A stretch of DNA of 37,357 nucleotides from Rubrivivax sp. (lineage in GTDB: Bacteria; Pseudomonadota; Gammaproteobacteria; Burkholderiales; Burkholderiaceae_C): contig JALHPF010000012.1 in NCBI GenBank assembly GCA_022842595.1, forward strand, positions 1 to 37,357, written 5' to 3'. Under the pieces are notes generated by a model. The model saw nothing but the letters and a program-made list of their open reading frames with translations. It did not search any database and was not told the DNA's origin. How positions within the stretch are numbered: the stretch's first letter is position 1; each line of letters begins with the position of its first letter. The position numbers and the translations under genes are program-made. Positions 14,977 to 24,508 of this stretch are shown here, piece after piece.

Positions 14977-16020
14977 ATGGCCAGTGTCGGCATGGCTCCT
15001 GCCGTCTTTCCACCGGCCCGGGCGCCGCTGGAACTGCCCGGCCCCGCGTCAGCCGCCGCGCTGGCCCAGACCCTGGCACAAGCCACAGAGCCTGTGGTGC
15101 TGCGCGCCCTGGTGGCGCACTGGCCGTTGGTGCATGCCGGCTTGCAGTCGCCACAAGCCCTCTGCGCCTATCTGCGCAGCTTCTACCGGGACGCCACGGT
15201 CGACGCCTGGCTGGGTGACGCCAGCATCCTGGGCCGCTTTTTCTACAACGACGATTTCACGGGCTTCAACTTCCGCCCGCAGCGGTTGCGGCTGGACGAG
15301 GTGCTGGAGCAATTGCTGCTGCAGCTGAGCTCGCCACGCCCGGACGCCATCTATGTGGGCTCGACCACGGTCGACACCTGCCTGCCCGGCCTGCGTGCCG
15401 CCAACGACATCCCGCTGGGGCCGCGTGAGCCCCTGATGAGCCTGTGGCTGGGCAACCGCACGCGGATCGCGGCCCACCACGACCTGCCCGGCAACCTGGC
15501 CTGCGTGGCCGCCGGGCGCCGCCGCTTCACGCTGTTCCCGCCCGACCAGGTGAGTAATCTGTACATCGGCCCGCTGGACCTGACGCCTGCCGGCCAGGCC
15601 ATCAGCCTGGTCGACTTTGCCAATCCAGACCTGGCGCGCTTCCCGCGGTTTGCGCAGGCCATGCAGCACGCTCAAGTGGCCGAGCTGGCCCCAGGCGACG
15701 CGCTCTTCATCCCCAGCCTGTGGTGGCACCACATCGAGGCCCTGGACCCACTGAACCTGCTCATCAACTACTGGTGGCGAGACACCCCCGCCCACATGGA
15801 CAGCCCCATGAACGCGCTCATGCATACGCTGATGAGCGTGCGCGACCTGCCGCCAGTGCAGCGCCAAGCCTGGGCGCAGCTGTTTCACCATTACGTGTTC
15901 GACGCCGACGAACACACCGCCGCGCACATCCCGCCCCATGCCCGGGGTGTGCTGGCGCCATTGGACGACCGGGCCCAGCGTGTGCTGCGTGCACGGCTGC
16001 TGAAGAAACTCAACCGCTGA
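14977..16020 (+). CDS. JmjC/cupin-like 2-oxoglutarate-Fe(II) oxygenase
   Basis: The 347-aa protein belongs to the cupin_8 / JmjC group related to FIH and peptidyl hydroxylases. The iron-binding facial triad can be placed: His167-x-Asp169 in AHHDLPGN and a distal His at 251 or 252 in LWWHHIEAL. GRRRFTLFPPDQ and GDALFIPSLWWHH are the classical strand motifs. No signal peptide is seen. Members of this fold hydroxylate side chains of proteins or small molecules with 2-oxoglutarate and O2. Its place between SapC and a halogenase suggests that the locus modifies one substrate both oxidatively and by a flavin enzyme; the substrate is unknown. ATG 14977 is assumed; ATG 14992 is possible. Confidence 0.88.
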   Translation: MASVGMAPAVFPPARAPLELPGPASAAALAQTLAQATEPVVLRALVAHWPLVHAGLQSPQALCAYLRSFYRDATVDAWLGDASILGRFFYNDDFTGFNFRPQRLRLDEVLEQLLLQLSSPRPDAIYVGSTTVDTCLPGLRAANDIPLGPREPLMSLWLGNRTRIAAHHDLPGNLACVAAGRRRFTLFPPDQVSNLYIGPLDLTPAGQAISLVDFANPDLARFPRFAQAMQHAQVAELAPGDALFIPSLWWHHIEALDPLNLLINYWWRDTPAHMDSPMNALMHTLMSVRDLPPVQRQAWAQLFHHYVFDADEHTAAHIPPHARGVLAPLDDRAQRVLRARLLKKLNR

Positions 16021-16029
16021 ACCCATGCC

Positions 16030-17571
16030 ATGAGCACCCAAGCCCTGCACCACCCGTCCGCGGCCCCTTTCAGCCATCGCCCCGTCAAGCGTGTTGTCAT
16101 CGCTGGCGGCGGCACTGCTGGCTGGATGGTGGCGGCCTGCCTGTCCAAGGTGTTGGGCAAGGCGCTGGACATCCGTCTGGTCGAATCTGACGAAATCGGT
16201 ACCGTGGGTGTGGGTGAAGCCACCATCCCCACGCTCCTCACCTTCCACCAGCTGCTGGATATCAACGAGCAGGAATTCATGGCGGCCACCCAGGCCACCT
16301 TCAAGTTGGGCATTGGCTTCGAGGGCTGGCGTGACATGAGGCAGGACTACATCCATTCCTTTGGTCTGACCGGCAAGGACCACTGGACCGCAGGCTTCCA
16401 GCACTTCTGGCTCAAGGGTCGCCAGCGCCAGCTGGCTGGCGAGTTCGGCGACTACTGCCTGGAACTGAAAGCCGCGCAGCACAACCGCTTTGCGCACCTG
16501 CCGCGCAACGGCCTGAACTACGCGTTTCACCTGGACGCCAGCCTTTACGCCCAATTCCTGCGCCGCTTCAGCGAGCGTTTTGGTGTGCAGCGCATCGAAG
16601 GCAAGATCGTGTCGGTGCAGGCCGATGCAGCCCACAACGACATCCAGTCGATCCGCCTGGACACGGGTGCGCTGATCGAAGGCGATCTGTTCATCGACTG
16701 CACTGGCTTTCGCGGCTTGCTGATCGGCGACACACTGAAGGTGCCCTACGAAGACTGGTCGCACTGGCTGCCCTGCGACAGCGCGGTGGCGGTGCAAACG
16801 GACTCGGTGGGTCCGGCCATTCCGTACACCCGGTCCATCGCCCACGGCGCGGGCTGGCAGTGGCGCATCCCGCTGCAGCACCGCGTGGGCAACGGGCTGG
16901 TGTACTGCAGCCGCCACCTGGCCGACGATGAGGCCAAGCCGCTGCTGCTGAGCAAGGTGCAAGGCGCGACGCTGACGCAGCCGCGCGTCATCAAGTTCAA
17001 GCCTGGCCAGCGCGAACACACCTGGCGCGGCAATTGCGTGGCCATCGGCCTGTCCAGCGGGTTCATCGAGCCGCTGGAGTCCACCAGCATCCACCTCATT
17101 CAGCGTGGCATCGTGCGCTTGATGCAGATGTTCCCTGCGGGTGGCATCAGCGCCGCCGACGTGGCCGAATACAACCAGCAAACGCGCAGCGAGATCGAAC
17201 ACATCCGCGATTTCATCGTGCTGCACTATCACGTCACGCAGCGCGCCGACACAGCGTTCTGGCGCGACTGCCAGGCCATGGGCATCCCCGCATCGCTGCA
17301 ACACCGCATCGACTTGTTCCGCGAAACGGCGCGGGTGTTTCGGGCCGGCAACGAACTCTTTGCCGAAAACTCCTGGATCCAGGTCATGCTGGGCCAAGGC
17401 ATCGTGCCCAAACACCACCACCCGGTGGCAGACCTGATGGGCGACGCCGAGTTGGCAGGTTTCCTGAACGACATCCAGGCCAGGGTGGACAAGACCGTCC
17501 AACAACTGCCGGCGCATCAGGCCTACGTCAACAGCTACTGCGCCGCGCGGCAACAGGCCCAGGCGGCATGA
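16030..17571 (+). CDS. Canonical flavin-dependent tryptophan-halogenase-family protein
   Basis: This 513-aa protein keeps every hallmark of the PrnA-type halogenase family: GGGTAGW (26-32), GVGEATIP, catalytic Lys92 in ATFKLG, WQWRIP (276-281), and the active-site helix GFIEPLESTSIHL with Glu350-Ser351. It needs reduced FAD from a separate flavin reductase, which is not in the window. It follows the JmjC gene by nine bases and should be in the same transcript. Pairing of a canonical and a divergent paralogue in one operon suggests different substrates, or a heteromeric or catalytic/structural split. Tryptophan itself need not be the substrate; orphan relatives from TonB loci prefer other indoles or remain unassigned. 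Confidence 0.9.
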   Translation: MSTQALHHPSAAPFSHRPVKRVVIAGGGTAGWMVAACLSKVLGKALDIRLVESDEIGTVGVGEATIPTLLTFHQLLDINEQEFMAATQATFKLGIGFEGWRDMRQDYIHSFGLTGKDHWTAGFQHFWLKGRQRQLAGEFGDYCLELKAAQHNRFAHLPRNGLNYAFHLDASLYAQFLRRFSERFGVQRIEGKIVSVQADAAHNDIQSIRLDTGALIEGDLFIDCTGFRGLLIGDTLKVPYEDWSHWLPCDSAVAVQTDSVGPAIPYTRSIAHGAGWQWRIPLQHRVGNGLVYCSRHLADDEAKPLLLSKVQGATLTQPRVIKFKPGQREHTWRGNCVAIGLSSGFIEPLESTSIHLIQRGIVRLMQMFPAGGISAADVAEYNQQTRSEIEHIRDFIVLHYHVTQRADTAFWRDCQAMGIPASLQHRIDLFRETARVFRAGNELFAENSWIQVMLGQGIVPKHHHPVADLMGDAELAGFLNDIQARVDKTVQQLPAHQAYVNSYCAARQQAQAA

Positions 17572-17827
17572 CAGGCCGTTGCGCGTGAGTGCGGCCGCAT
17601 GCTGGAAAAGGTCTCGATCCGTGGCAAAGACATCGACTGCAGACTGCGCGACTCAAAGCGCTGGGCAAATCGGGCGCTTCGAACGCGTTCTTCGAACCTG
17701 GCTGCTGCTGGATCGCCGTGAAAGACCGTATCGCAGTTCTGACCAACCTGCCGCTGTTTGGGTGTGCAGCGGAGCCACGCAAATCTGCGGTTGTTGCGGC
17801 CATCGCGACACCCGCGGCCGGGCCGAC
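17572..17827. other. Degraded stretch before the GH16 remnant
   Basis: These 256 bases hold no intact gene. Around 17725-17775 one frame reads VLTNLPLFGCAAEPR, which could be the lipobox region of the dead glycosidase gene that follows; the evidence is weak. Confidence 0.3.
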
Positions 17828-18215
17828 GACACCGGCATGAACAAGCCGGGCTGGCACCACCGCGAGCTGCGGTACGACAGCCCGGCGCGCGCCGAAAACG
17901 CCCGGATGCAAGGGGCCGCCTGATCATCCATGCACGCCAGGAATCGATGTCGCAGGCGGCCGACCGGGGCGGCCAGCGCTACGACCAGATGCACTGGAAT
18001 GCGACGGAAGTACGCTTGGGCATCGACGGCACGGTGCACTTTGCTTTGCCTACCCCAAGGCCGGCATCGGCAGGGACCCATGGCCGGTTGACACGCCGCA
18101 GTTCCTGATCCTCGACCTTGCCGTGGTTGGCGACTTCAAAGGCGCGGTAGACGACACCATCTTTCCAGTGCAGATGGAGATCGATCACGTGCGGGCCTAC
18201 CAAAGAGCGCCATAG
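17828..18215 (+). pseudogene. GH16 endo-glucanase (laminarinase-like) pseudogene
   Basis: Pieces of a glycoside hydrolase family 16 protein can be read in three successive frames. Frame 1 gives DTGMNKPGWHHRELRYDS and ENARMQG up to about 17910. Frame 2 gives GRLIIHARQES, then jumps to RYDQMHWNATEVRLGIDG and TVHFA at about 18045. Frame 3 gives YPKAG, DPWPVDTPQFLILDLAVVG and DDTIFPVQMEIDHVRAYQ, ending in TAG 18213-18215. Family members carry well over 100 residues, including the catalytic ExDxxE strand, between the ARQES-like and RYDQ-like parts; here they are missing. So there are two frameshifts and one large internal deletion. The intact parent was probably a secreted beta-1,3-glucanase of this locus. 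Confidence 0.8.
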
Positions 18216-18262
18216 CAGCAGGGCGCAGCGGACAACCCGGCGCATCCCCTTTCTCGCCGGGC

Positions 18263-21200
18263 ATGCCTCGTGGCGGTGTGGCAATGACAGTGCAGGCGCG
18301 TTATCGTCCAAGCACCTTTGAAAGCGATTTCATGTTCAAACCACATCCGCTTGGCGCTGAAGGCTCACACCCGTCTGCCGGCCCCATTTTGGCCAGGCCC
18401 GTCACCTCAGGCGGCTTTGTCGAAGAGGCCGGCGAGACCTGGTACCGCATCGACAACCCGGATTCACAGCCACCGTTCTTCATGACGCTGGCCGGTGACA
18501 GTGACCTTTGGGCCTTTGTTTCCACGGCTGGGTCGCTGAGCGCAGGCCGCGGCAACGCCGAAGGCGCTTTCTTGCCCTACGAGACGGTGGACAAGATCCA
18601 CCTGCGCTGGGAACACACGGGGCCCCGCACGTGGATCCGGTTTCCTGTCGACCAAGGCTTTGAAGTCTGGGAGCCCTTTGCGCCGCGTTTGCACGGCCCG
18701 GTGGGCCCGATGTCGGTGTGGAAGAACCTCTCGGGTACCCGCATCCGCTTTCGGCAGGACCATCCCAGCGCGGGCCTCCGCTTCGATTACGAATGGTTCA
18801 CCTCTGCCGATCTCGGCCTGGTGCGGTCTGCCAGCCTGAGCATCACGCCCGGGGCCCATGCCAGCTTGCGCGAAGTGCAGGTGCTGGACGGTGTACTCAA
18901 CCTGCTGCCACCAGGCGTGGGGGTCAAGACCTCGGCCATGCTCAGCAGCCTGGCCGATGCCTACAAGTGGAACGAAGCCGCCGCGGGCGGGCGGCTGGGA
19001 CTGTTCACCCTGTACGCGCAGATCTGGGACCGTGCTGAGCCTAAAGAATCCTTCCACGCCCTGGCCGCCTGGCATGCCGGGCTGCCGGCCGATACCCGCA
19101 CGTTGCTGTCGGCGCACCAGGTCGCGGCCTTTTGCCGCGGCGAAACCGTGCAGACTGAAGCGCTGACACGCGGTCGGCGCGGCGCCTTCCTGGTGGCCTT
19201 TGACGCTGCGCTGTCCGAGGCCGGTTGCCAGTGGCACCTCGTGATCGATGGCCCGTGCTCGCAGGTGGCCGCGTTCGAACTCGCCCAGCGCCTGCAAGCC
19301 GGGGGCGGCACGGTGCAAGAAATCGAGGCTGCGCGCCAGCGCAATACCGCCGGGGTGGACGAACTGTTATCGCGTGCCGACGGGCTGCAACAGTCGGGCG
19401 ACGCCATGGCCGCGGCGCACCACCGTGCCAACGTGCTGTTCAACATCATGCGCGGCGGTGTTTTCGTGGACGGCACCAAGCTTCAGCGCGACGACCTCCT
19501 GGCCTTTGTGCGCCAGCGCAACGTGGTAATGGGCAAAGCGCTGGCTGCGCTGGCCTGCGACTGGCCAGTCACGGTCGAACGTGAGTGGGCGCTGGCGACC
19601 AGCCGCAACGCGCTGGGTGCTCAGGCCGAACGGCTGCTGCTGGAATACCTGCCGCTGACCTTCAGCCGCCGCCACGGCGACCCCAGCAGGCCCTGGAATC
19701 AGTTTTCGATCCGCGTGCGCGACGGCGCGGGGAACCGCGTCGTCAACTACCAGGGCAACTGGCGCGACATCTTCCAGAACTGGGAAGCCCTGGTGCCCAG
19801 CGAGCCGGCCTACGTGGGCTCGATGGTGACGGCTTTCTTGGGCGCCATGACCCCCGACGGCTATAACCCTTACCGCATCGGGCGCGACGGTATCGATTGG
19901 GAAGTCGTCGAGCCCGACGACCCGTGGAGCCACATCGGCTATTGGGGCGACCACCAGGTGGTCTACCTGCTCAGGTTGATGGAGGCCGCCCAGGCCCACG
20001 ATCCGGCCCTGCTGCCGTCCCTGTGGGACCGCGCGCTGTTCAGCTTTGCCGACGTGCCCTACCGACTGCACCCGCACGCCGAACAAACGGCGAACCCGAA
20101 GTCGACACTGAGCTTTGATCAGGCCGCGCACCTGCGCGCCCACGAACGTTCGCGCCGCCTGGGCGCAGACGGCCTGCTGGTGTGCAGCGACGACGGCCAG
20201 CCCGTGCTCGCGACGCTGGCGGAAAAGCTCGCCACCATCGTGCTGGCCAAGGCCGGCAGCCTGGTGCCAGGCGGCGGGCTGTGGCTGCACACACAAAGGC
20301 CGGAATGGAACGATGCCAACAATGCCCTGGTCGGCAACGGCCTGTCGGTGGTGACCCTGGCCTACTTGCGCCGGTTCCTGTGTTTCGTGCAGGCACTGCC
20401 AGGCGCTGAACGGCCCTTTGAACTGTCGGCCGCCACCCTGCAAGCGCTGCAGGGCATGGTTGCGTTGGTGCAAGCCACACCGCTGGGCGTGGTCAACGAC
20501 GCCCATGGCCGTCGCGCGTTCATGGATAGCGCCGGTGGCCTGCTCGATGTCTGGCGCGCAGCCGCCTACCAAGGCGCTGCCGGGCGCCAGCCCGCACATG
20601 CACCCCAAGGCTTGCTGCATCACATGGCGGCGGCCTTGTTGCCCCTGATCGATGCCACGCTGCATGCCTGCCTGCGTGACGACGGGCTGTACCAGAGCTA
20701 TCAACTGGTCGACCTGAGCGACGGCCGCGCCGAGGTCAGCGCGCTGTACCCGATGCTGGAAGGCCAGGTGGCGATGCTGTCCTGCGGCCTGCTGACGCTG
20801 GCCGAATGCGTGCGCCTGCTGGACACCTTGTTCGACAGCGCCTTGTTCACGCCCGATCGCCAGTCTTTCCTGCTCTACCCAGACCGCCGGCTGCCCGGTT
20901 TTCTGGAGCGCAACCGCCTGGACGACGCGGCACTGGCCCTGCCCCTGGTGCAGACCCTGCTGGCCCAGGGCCGCAGCGACCTGCTGCAACAACAAAGCGA
21001 CGGGGTGGTGCGCTTCGCGCCCACGCTGGCGAACCGCGCCGATCTGGAAGCGGCCGGCGCCGACCTGGGTGCTGAACTGGCGCTCTTGGTGGCGACCTAT
21101 GAACGGGTGCTGCGCCACCATGAATTCACCGGCCGCTCGGGCACCATGTTCGGCTACGAGGGCCTGGGCTGCATCTACTGGCACATGGTGGCCAAGTTGC

Positions 21201-21676
21201 TGCTGGCGGTACAAGAGCGCACCTTCGAAGCCGCGGACCTGCACGCGCCCGAACTGCCGGCGCTTCAGGCGCACTACCGCCGTGTGCGCGACGGCCTGGG
21301 CTACCGCAAGAGCGCTGCCGCCTACGGCGCCTTTCCGGCCGACCCCTACAGCCACACACCCGGCGAAGGAGGCGCGCAACAGCCCGGCATGACCGGCCAG
21401 GTGAAAGAAGAAATCCTGACCCGCTGGGGCGAACTTGGCCTGCGCGTGGCCGCAGGCCAGGTGAACTTCAACCCGGTGCTGCTGGACGCCGCCGAGCTGC
21501 CTCCAGGCGGTGAACTGAGATTCACCTTTGCCCAGGTGCCCTACACCTACCGACGTGGCCCTCACACCCGTTTGCGGGTGCAGCGTGGTGGAGTCTGGCA
21601 CGACTGCCCACAGCGCAGTTTCAACCCGTCCGGTGTGCAGGCGGTGGCGGCTGAAGTGAGTCTTGAAGGCACTTGA
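18263..21676 (+). CDS. Large (alpha/alpha)6-barrel protein, probable GH94/GH149-type glucan phosphorylase
   Basis: The 1137-aa protein has no signal peptide and should be cytoplasmic. A beta-rich N-terminal half is followed by a helical-barrel-like half with GYWGDHQVVYLLRLME, PEWNDANNALVG, DGRAEVSALYPMLEGQ, GYEGLGCIYWHM and SHTPGEGGAQQPGMTG. WND followed by a helix recalls the DWND catalytic-acid motif of GH94 phosphorylases, and Asp684 would be the acid. The length and the link to GH16/TonB genes fit GH149 beta-1,3-oligoglucan phosphorylases, which release glucose 1-phosphate inside the cell. I infer this from motifs and context, not an alignment. Starts at ATG 18263, 18284 or 18332 cannot be separated; none has a strong ribosome site. 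It is the last gene of the accessory region. Confidence 0.6.
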   Translation: MPRGGVAMTVQARYRPSTFESDFMFKPHPLGAEGSHPSAGPILARPVTSGGFVEEAGETWYRIDNPDSQPPFFMTLAGDSDLWAFVSTAGSLSAGRGNAEGAFLPYETVDKIHLRWEHTGPRTWIRFPVDQGFEVWEPFAPRLHGPVGPMSVWKNLSGTRIRFRQDHPSAGLRFDYEWFTSADLGLVRSASLSITPGAHASLREVQVLDGVLNLLPPGVGVKTSAMLSSLADAYKWNEAAAGGRLGLFTLYAQIWDRAEPKESFHALAAWHAGLPADTRTLLSAHQVAAFCRGETVQTEALTRGRRGAFLVAFDAALSEAGCQWHLVIDGPCSQVAAFELAQRLQAGGGTVQEIEAARQRNTAGVDELLSRADGLQQSGDAMAAAHHRANVLFNIMRGGVFVDGTKLQRDDLLAFVRQRNVVMGKALAALACDWPVTVEREWALATSRNALGAQAERLLLEYLPLTFSRRHGDPSRPWNQFSIRVRDGAGNRVVNYQGNWRDIFQNWEALVPSEPAYVGSMVTAFLGAMTPDGYNPYRIGRDGIDWEVVEPDDPWSHIGYWGDHQVVYLLRLMEAAQAHDPALLPSLWDRALFSFADVPYRLHPHAEQTANPKSTLSFDQAAHLRAHERSRRLGADGLLVCSDDGQPVLATLAEKLATIVLAKAGSLVPGGGLWLHTQRPEWNDANNALVGNGLSVVTLAYLRRFLCFVQALPGAERPFELSAATLQALQGMVALVQATPLGVVNDAHGRRAFMDSAGGLLDVWRAAAYQGAAGRQPAHAPQGLLHHMAAALLPLIDATLHACLRDDGLYQSYQLVDLSDGRAEVSALYPMLEGQVAMLSCGLLTLAECVRLLDTLFDSALFTPDRQSFLLYPDRRLPGFLERNRLDDAALALPLVQTLLAQGRSDLLQQQSDGVVRFAPTLANRADLEAAGADLGAELALLVATYERVLRHHEFTGRSGTMFGYEGLGCIYWHMVAKLLLAVQERTFEAADLHAPELPALQAHYRRVRDGLGYRKSAAAYGAFPADPYSHTPGEGGAQQPGMTGQVKEEILTRWGELGLRVAAGQVNFNPVLLDAAELPPGGELRFTFAQVPYTYRRGPHTRLRVQRGGVWHDCPQRSFNPSGVQAVAAEVSLEGT

Positions 21677-21901
21677 AGCGCGGGTTCGCGAGCGCAGCGG
21701 CCGTCGTAGGCGGCGCCACCCTGTGCCGCCGCAGGTTTCGCTCCTAAAGACCAAAGAGTCGGCAGGTGGATGATCGCGAGTGGTCCGGATCCTTGACTCT
21801 TTTCCTCGGACCCCCATCCAGCGGTTCGCCTCTCTGAGACAGGAGGAAAACACAAACTCTCTGGGCGGCAGACAAGGTCGGACTGGCAGGAGAGGGTGCT
21901 G
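21677..21901. other. Right edge of the accessory region
   Basis: The 225 bases between the convergent phosphorylase-like and permease genes hold no gene. An inverted repeat AAAGAGTC (21753-21760) / GACTCTTT (21795-21802), followed by TTCC, could form a long-loop hairpin. CTCTCTG occurs twice, at about 21832 and 21860. I see no copy of sequences from the left edge near 2010-2060, so no target-site duplication. Confidence 0.4.
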
Positions 21902-24508
21902 TTACCAGTCTTCCTTCACCGACAACACCGCTGCCCGGCCCGCGGCCCGGCGTGCGCTGAAGGCGGCGGTCGCCACCCCTGCAAACCACACCACCGCACA
22001 CAGCAGCAGCAGCCGGCTCCAGGGCAGCACCAGCTGCATCGTCCAGTGGAAGCTCTGCGGGTTGACGACGAACACCAGCACCAGGCTCACAGCCAGCCCC
22101 AGCAGCAGCCCCACCAGCACCCCCGCGGCGACCCAGGCGGCGCCTTCGCCAGCCACGACGGCGACGATCTGCGCGCGTGTCAGCCCCAGATGGGCCAGCA
22201 GGCCGAATTCCTTGCGCCGCGCCAGCACCTGCGCCGACAGGCTGGCGGCGATGCCCACCAGGCCGATGGCGATGGCCACCGCCTGCAGGTAGTAGGTGAC
22301 GGCGAAGCTGCGGTCGAAGATGCGCAGGCTCAGCGTGCGCAGTTCGGCGCTCGCGGCAAAGTCGAGCATCGATGGGTCGGGCAGCAGGGCTCGCAGCCCG
22401 TCCTGCACGCTGGCCATGGAAGCACCCGGGGCCAGCCACAGCGACAGGTCGTTGACGCGGGTGTCGCCTGTCAGGCGCTGGTAGTCGGTGTCGGCCAGCA
22501 CCACGGCACCGAACTGGCGTGCGAAATCGCGCCAGACGCCGAGCACACGCGCCGGCACGGGCGGCTCGGCCAGCGGCAGCAGCAGCAACGTACCGGGCCG
22601 GGCGCCGTACAGGCTGACCATGGCTTCACTGACATACACGCCCAGTTCGCCGGGGCGCAGGGGCAGCGGTGGCTCGACCAGGGGCAGGGCTTCGGCCACG
22701 GCGGCGAGGCTGGGCAATGGCCGCGAGATCAGGGTGACCGCCGGCCGGTCGGGCGCGAACTGCAGGGCCCGCGTGCGCGCCGCCTGCACCCGCGCCACGC
22801 CGGGCAGCGCGGCGGCGCGGTTGGCGAAGTCGGGCGGCAGCCAGGCCTGTTCACCCGCCGCGCTGCTGCCGGCGCTGCGGGCGTACAGGTCGGCGGGCAG
22901 CACGCTGTCGAGCCAGTCGCTGACCCCCGTGCGGAAGCTGGCGACCATGATCGTCAGCGCCACGCTCAGCGCCAGGCTGGCCACGACACCGGCCACCGCG
23001 GCGGTGGCGGTGCGGCGCTGGAATCGGGCCCGCTCCACCGCCAGCAGCGCCAGCGCGCCGCGAGGCTTGGGAAGCAGCGACAGCACGCCATGCACCACCG
23101 CCGGCACCAGGGCCACGCCGCCCAGCAGCAGCGCCGCCACGCCGATGTAGGCGGCCAGCGGCAGCCCGGCGATCGGTGGCGCAAAGGCCGCGGCCGTGCC
23201 CGCGCCCAGCAGCAGCAAGCCAGGCCAGGACGGCGGCGCGCGCGTGTCGACCAGGCCCAGCCCCTTCAGCGCCTGGGCCGGTGCAATGCGCTCGGCCTGC
23301 AGCGCCGGCCACCAGCCGCCGAGCACCGCCGACAGGGTGCCCAGCACCAGAAAGACAAGTGCCGACACCCAACCCCACTGCAGGCTGGGCGTGATGCCCG
23401 GGAAGTAGCCGCCGCCCAGGTCGCCGGCCATGAAGCGCAGCGCGCCCCAGGCCATGCCCGCCCCCAGCGCCAGCCCCAGCGCACTGCCGGCCAGGCCCAT
23501 GGCCGCGCATTCGCCCAGCACCAGCACGCGGCGTTCACGTGCCGTCATGCCCAGCACACCCAGCAGTGCAAAGCCGGGCGTGCGCTGGGCCACCGACAGC
23601 GCCACCACCGAGAACACCAGGAAGGCGCCGACGAACAGTGCCACCAATGCCAGCACGGTGAGGTTCACGCGGTAGGCGCGGCTGAGGTTGGACACGCGCT
23701 GCTCGGCGTCGTCCGGGGCCACCGCCTGCACGCCGGCGGGCAGCTGCAGCCGCGCGAGCAAGGCCGCGCGTTCGGTGCCCGGCACCAGACGCAGGTCGAT
23801 GCGCGACAGCCTTCCGGCCAGGCCGAACTGCGCCTGCGCCGCGGCGATGTCCATCACCACCAGCGGCGTGCCGCCAGCGGGCACGGTGCCGGCCACGCGC
23901 CAGTGCTGCCAGGCCGGGCCCGACTGCAGCAGCAGCGCGGCGCCGTCGGCCAGCTTCAGCCGGTCGCGCGCGGCGGGGTTGGGGAAGGCGGCCTGCGGGT
24001 CCAGGAAGGCGAGGTTGGCTTCACCTTCGCGGGCCCGCGGCAGCAGGTTCGGTGCAACGGCGGCCACGCGCAGCGCATCCAGCCCGAGCACGCGCACACC
24101 CACGCGCTTGCCGTCGGCGGCCTGGGCATAGGTGTCGACTTCCAGCACCGGGCTGGCCAGTTGCACGCCGGGGTCGGTGGCGACGCGGTCGAAGAGCGCG
24201 TCGTCGAAGCCGGGCTGGCCGTTCAGTGCGGCCAGCGGCGCGCGCAGCGTGAGGTCGGGCTCGCCATTGGCGGCGCGCACGGCCGACGAGAACTCGGCCA
24301 GCGCCGAGCTGTTGATGAGATGAACCGAATAGGCCAGCGCCACGCCCAGCGCCACCGCCAGCAGCGCCACGCCATGGCGCCACGGGTGATGGCGCCATTC
24401 GCGGGCCATCAGCGGCAGCATCAGCGCCCAAGCCAGGCGCCAGCCGGGGGCCGGCGTGGCGCCGTCGGTGGTGGCAGGCAAGGGCGGGCCGGCGGCGGTG
24501 CGCGTCAT
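21902..24508 (-). CDS. FtsX-family ABC transporter permease
   Basis: The 868-aa inner-membrane protein has the duplicated FtsX/MacB-like permease plan: an N-terminal helix (about 45-65), a large periplasmic domain, three helices at about 285-400, two more helices at about 425-480, a helix near 510, a second periplasmic domain and three C-terminal helices. Characteristic pieces are VAQRTPGFALLGVLGMTARE and LARRKEFGLLAHLGLTRAQI. This type works with a LolD-like ATPase to move or extract molecules at the periplasmic face. Its ATG overlaps the ATPase stop (ATGA). The AttH-like partner expected immediately downstream is missing here and sits at 829-2007. Confidence 0.9.
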   Translation of the reverse strand: MTRTAAGPPLPATTDGATPAPGWRLAWALMLPLMAREWRHHPWRHGVALLAVALGVALAYSVHLINSSALAEFSSAVRAANGEPDLTLRAPLAALNGQPGFDDALFDRVATDPGVQLASPVLEVDTYAQAADGKRVGVRVLGLDALRVAAVAPNLLPRAREGEANLAFLDPQAAFPNPAARDRLKLADGAALLLQSGPAWQHWRVAGTVPAGGTPLVVMDIAAAQAQFGLAGRLSRIDLRLVPGTERAALLARLQLPAGVQAVAPDDAEQRVSNLSRAYRVNLTVLALVALFVGAFLVFSVVALSVAQRTPGFALLGVLGMTARERRVLVLGECAAMGLAGSALGLALGAGMAWGALRFMAGDLGGGYFPGITPSLQWGWVSALVFLVLGTLSAVLGGWWPALQAERIAPAQALKGLGLVDTRAPPSWPGLLLLGAGTAAAFAPPIAGLPLAAYIGVAALLLGGVALVPAVVHGVLSLLPKPRGALALLAVERARFQRRTATAAVAGVVASLALSVALTIMVASFRTGVSDWLDSVLPADLYARSAGSSAAGEQAWLPPDFANRAAALPGVARVQAARTRALQFAPDRPAVTLISRPLPSLAAVAEALPLVEPPLPLRPGELGVYVSEAMVSLYGARPGTLLLLPLAEPPVPARVLGVWRDFARQFGAVVLADTDYQRLTGDTRVNDLSLWLAPGASMASVQDGLRALLPDPSMLDFAASAELRTLSLRIFDRSFAVTYYLQAVAIAIGLVGIAASLSAQVLARRKEFGLLAHLGLTRAQIVAVVAGEGAAWVAAGVLVGLLLGLAVSLVLVFVVNPQSFHWTMQLVLPWSRLLLLCAVVWFAGVATAAFSARRAAGRAAVLSVKEDW

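Noticed and set aside
15049..17553. 834-codon open frame on the minus strand
   Set aside because: It is antisense to the JmjC and canonical halogenase genes, which carry clear motifs; the frame is open only because of high GC content.
19367..21853. 828-codon minus-strand frame
   Set aside because: It is antisense to the large barrel protein and has no recognisable domain.
21830..21900. GAGACAGGAGG and CTCTCTGGG as a possible glycine riboswitch
   Set aside because: The conserved aptamer core is not present and the flanking genes have no link to glycine metabolism.
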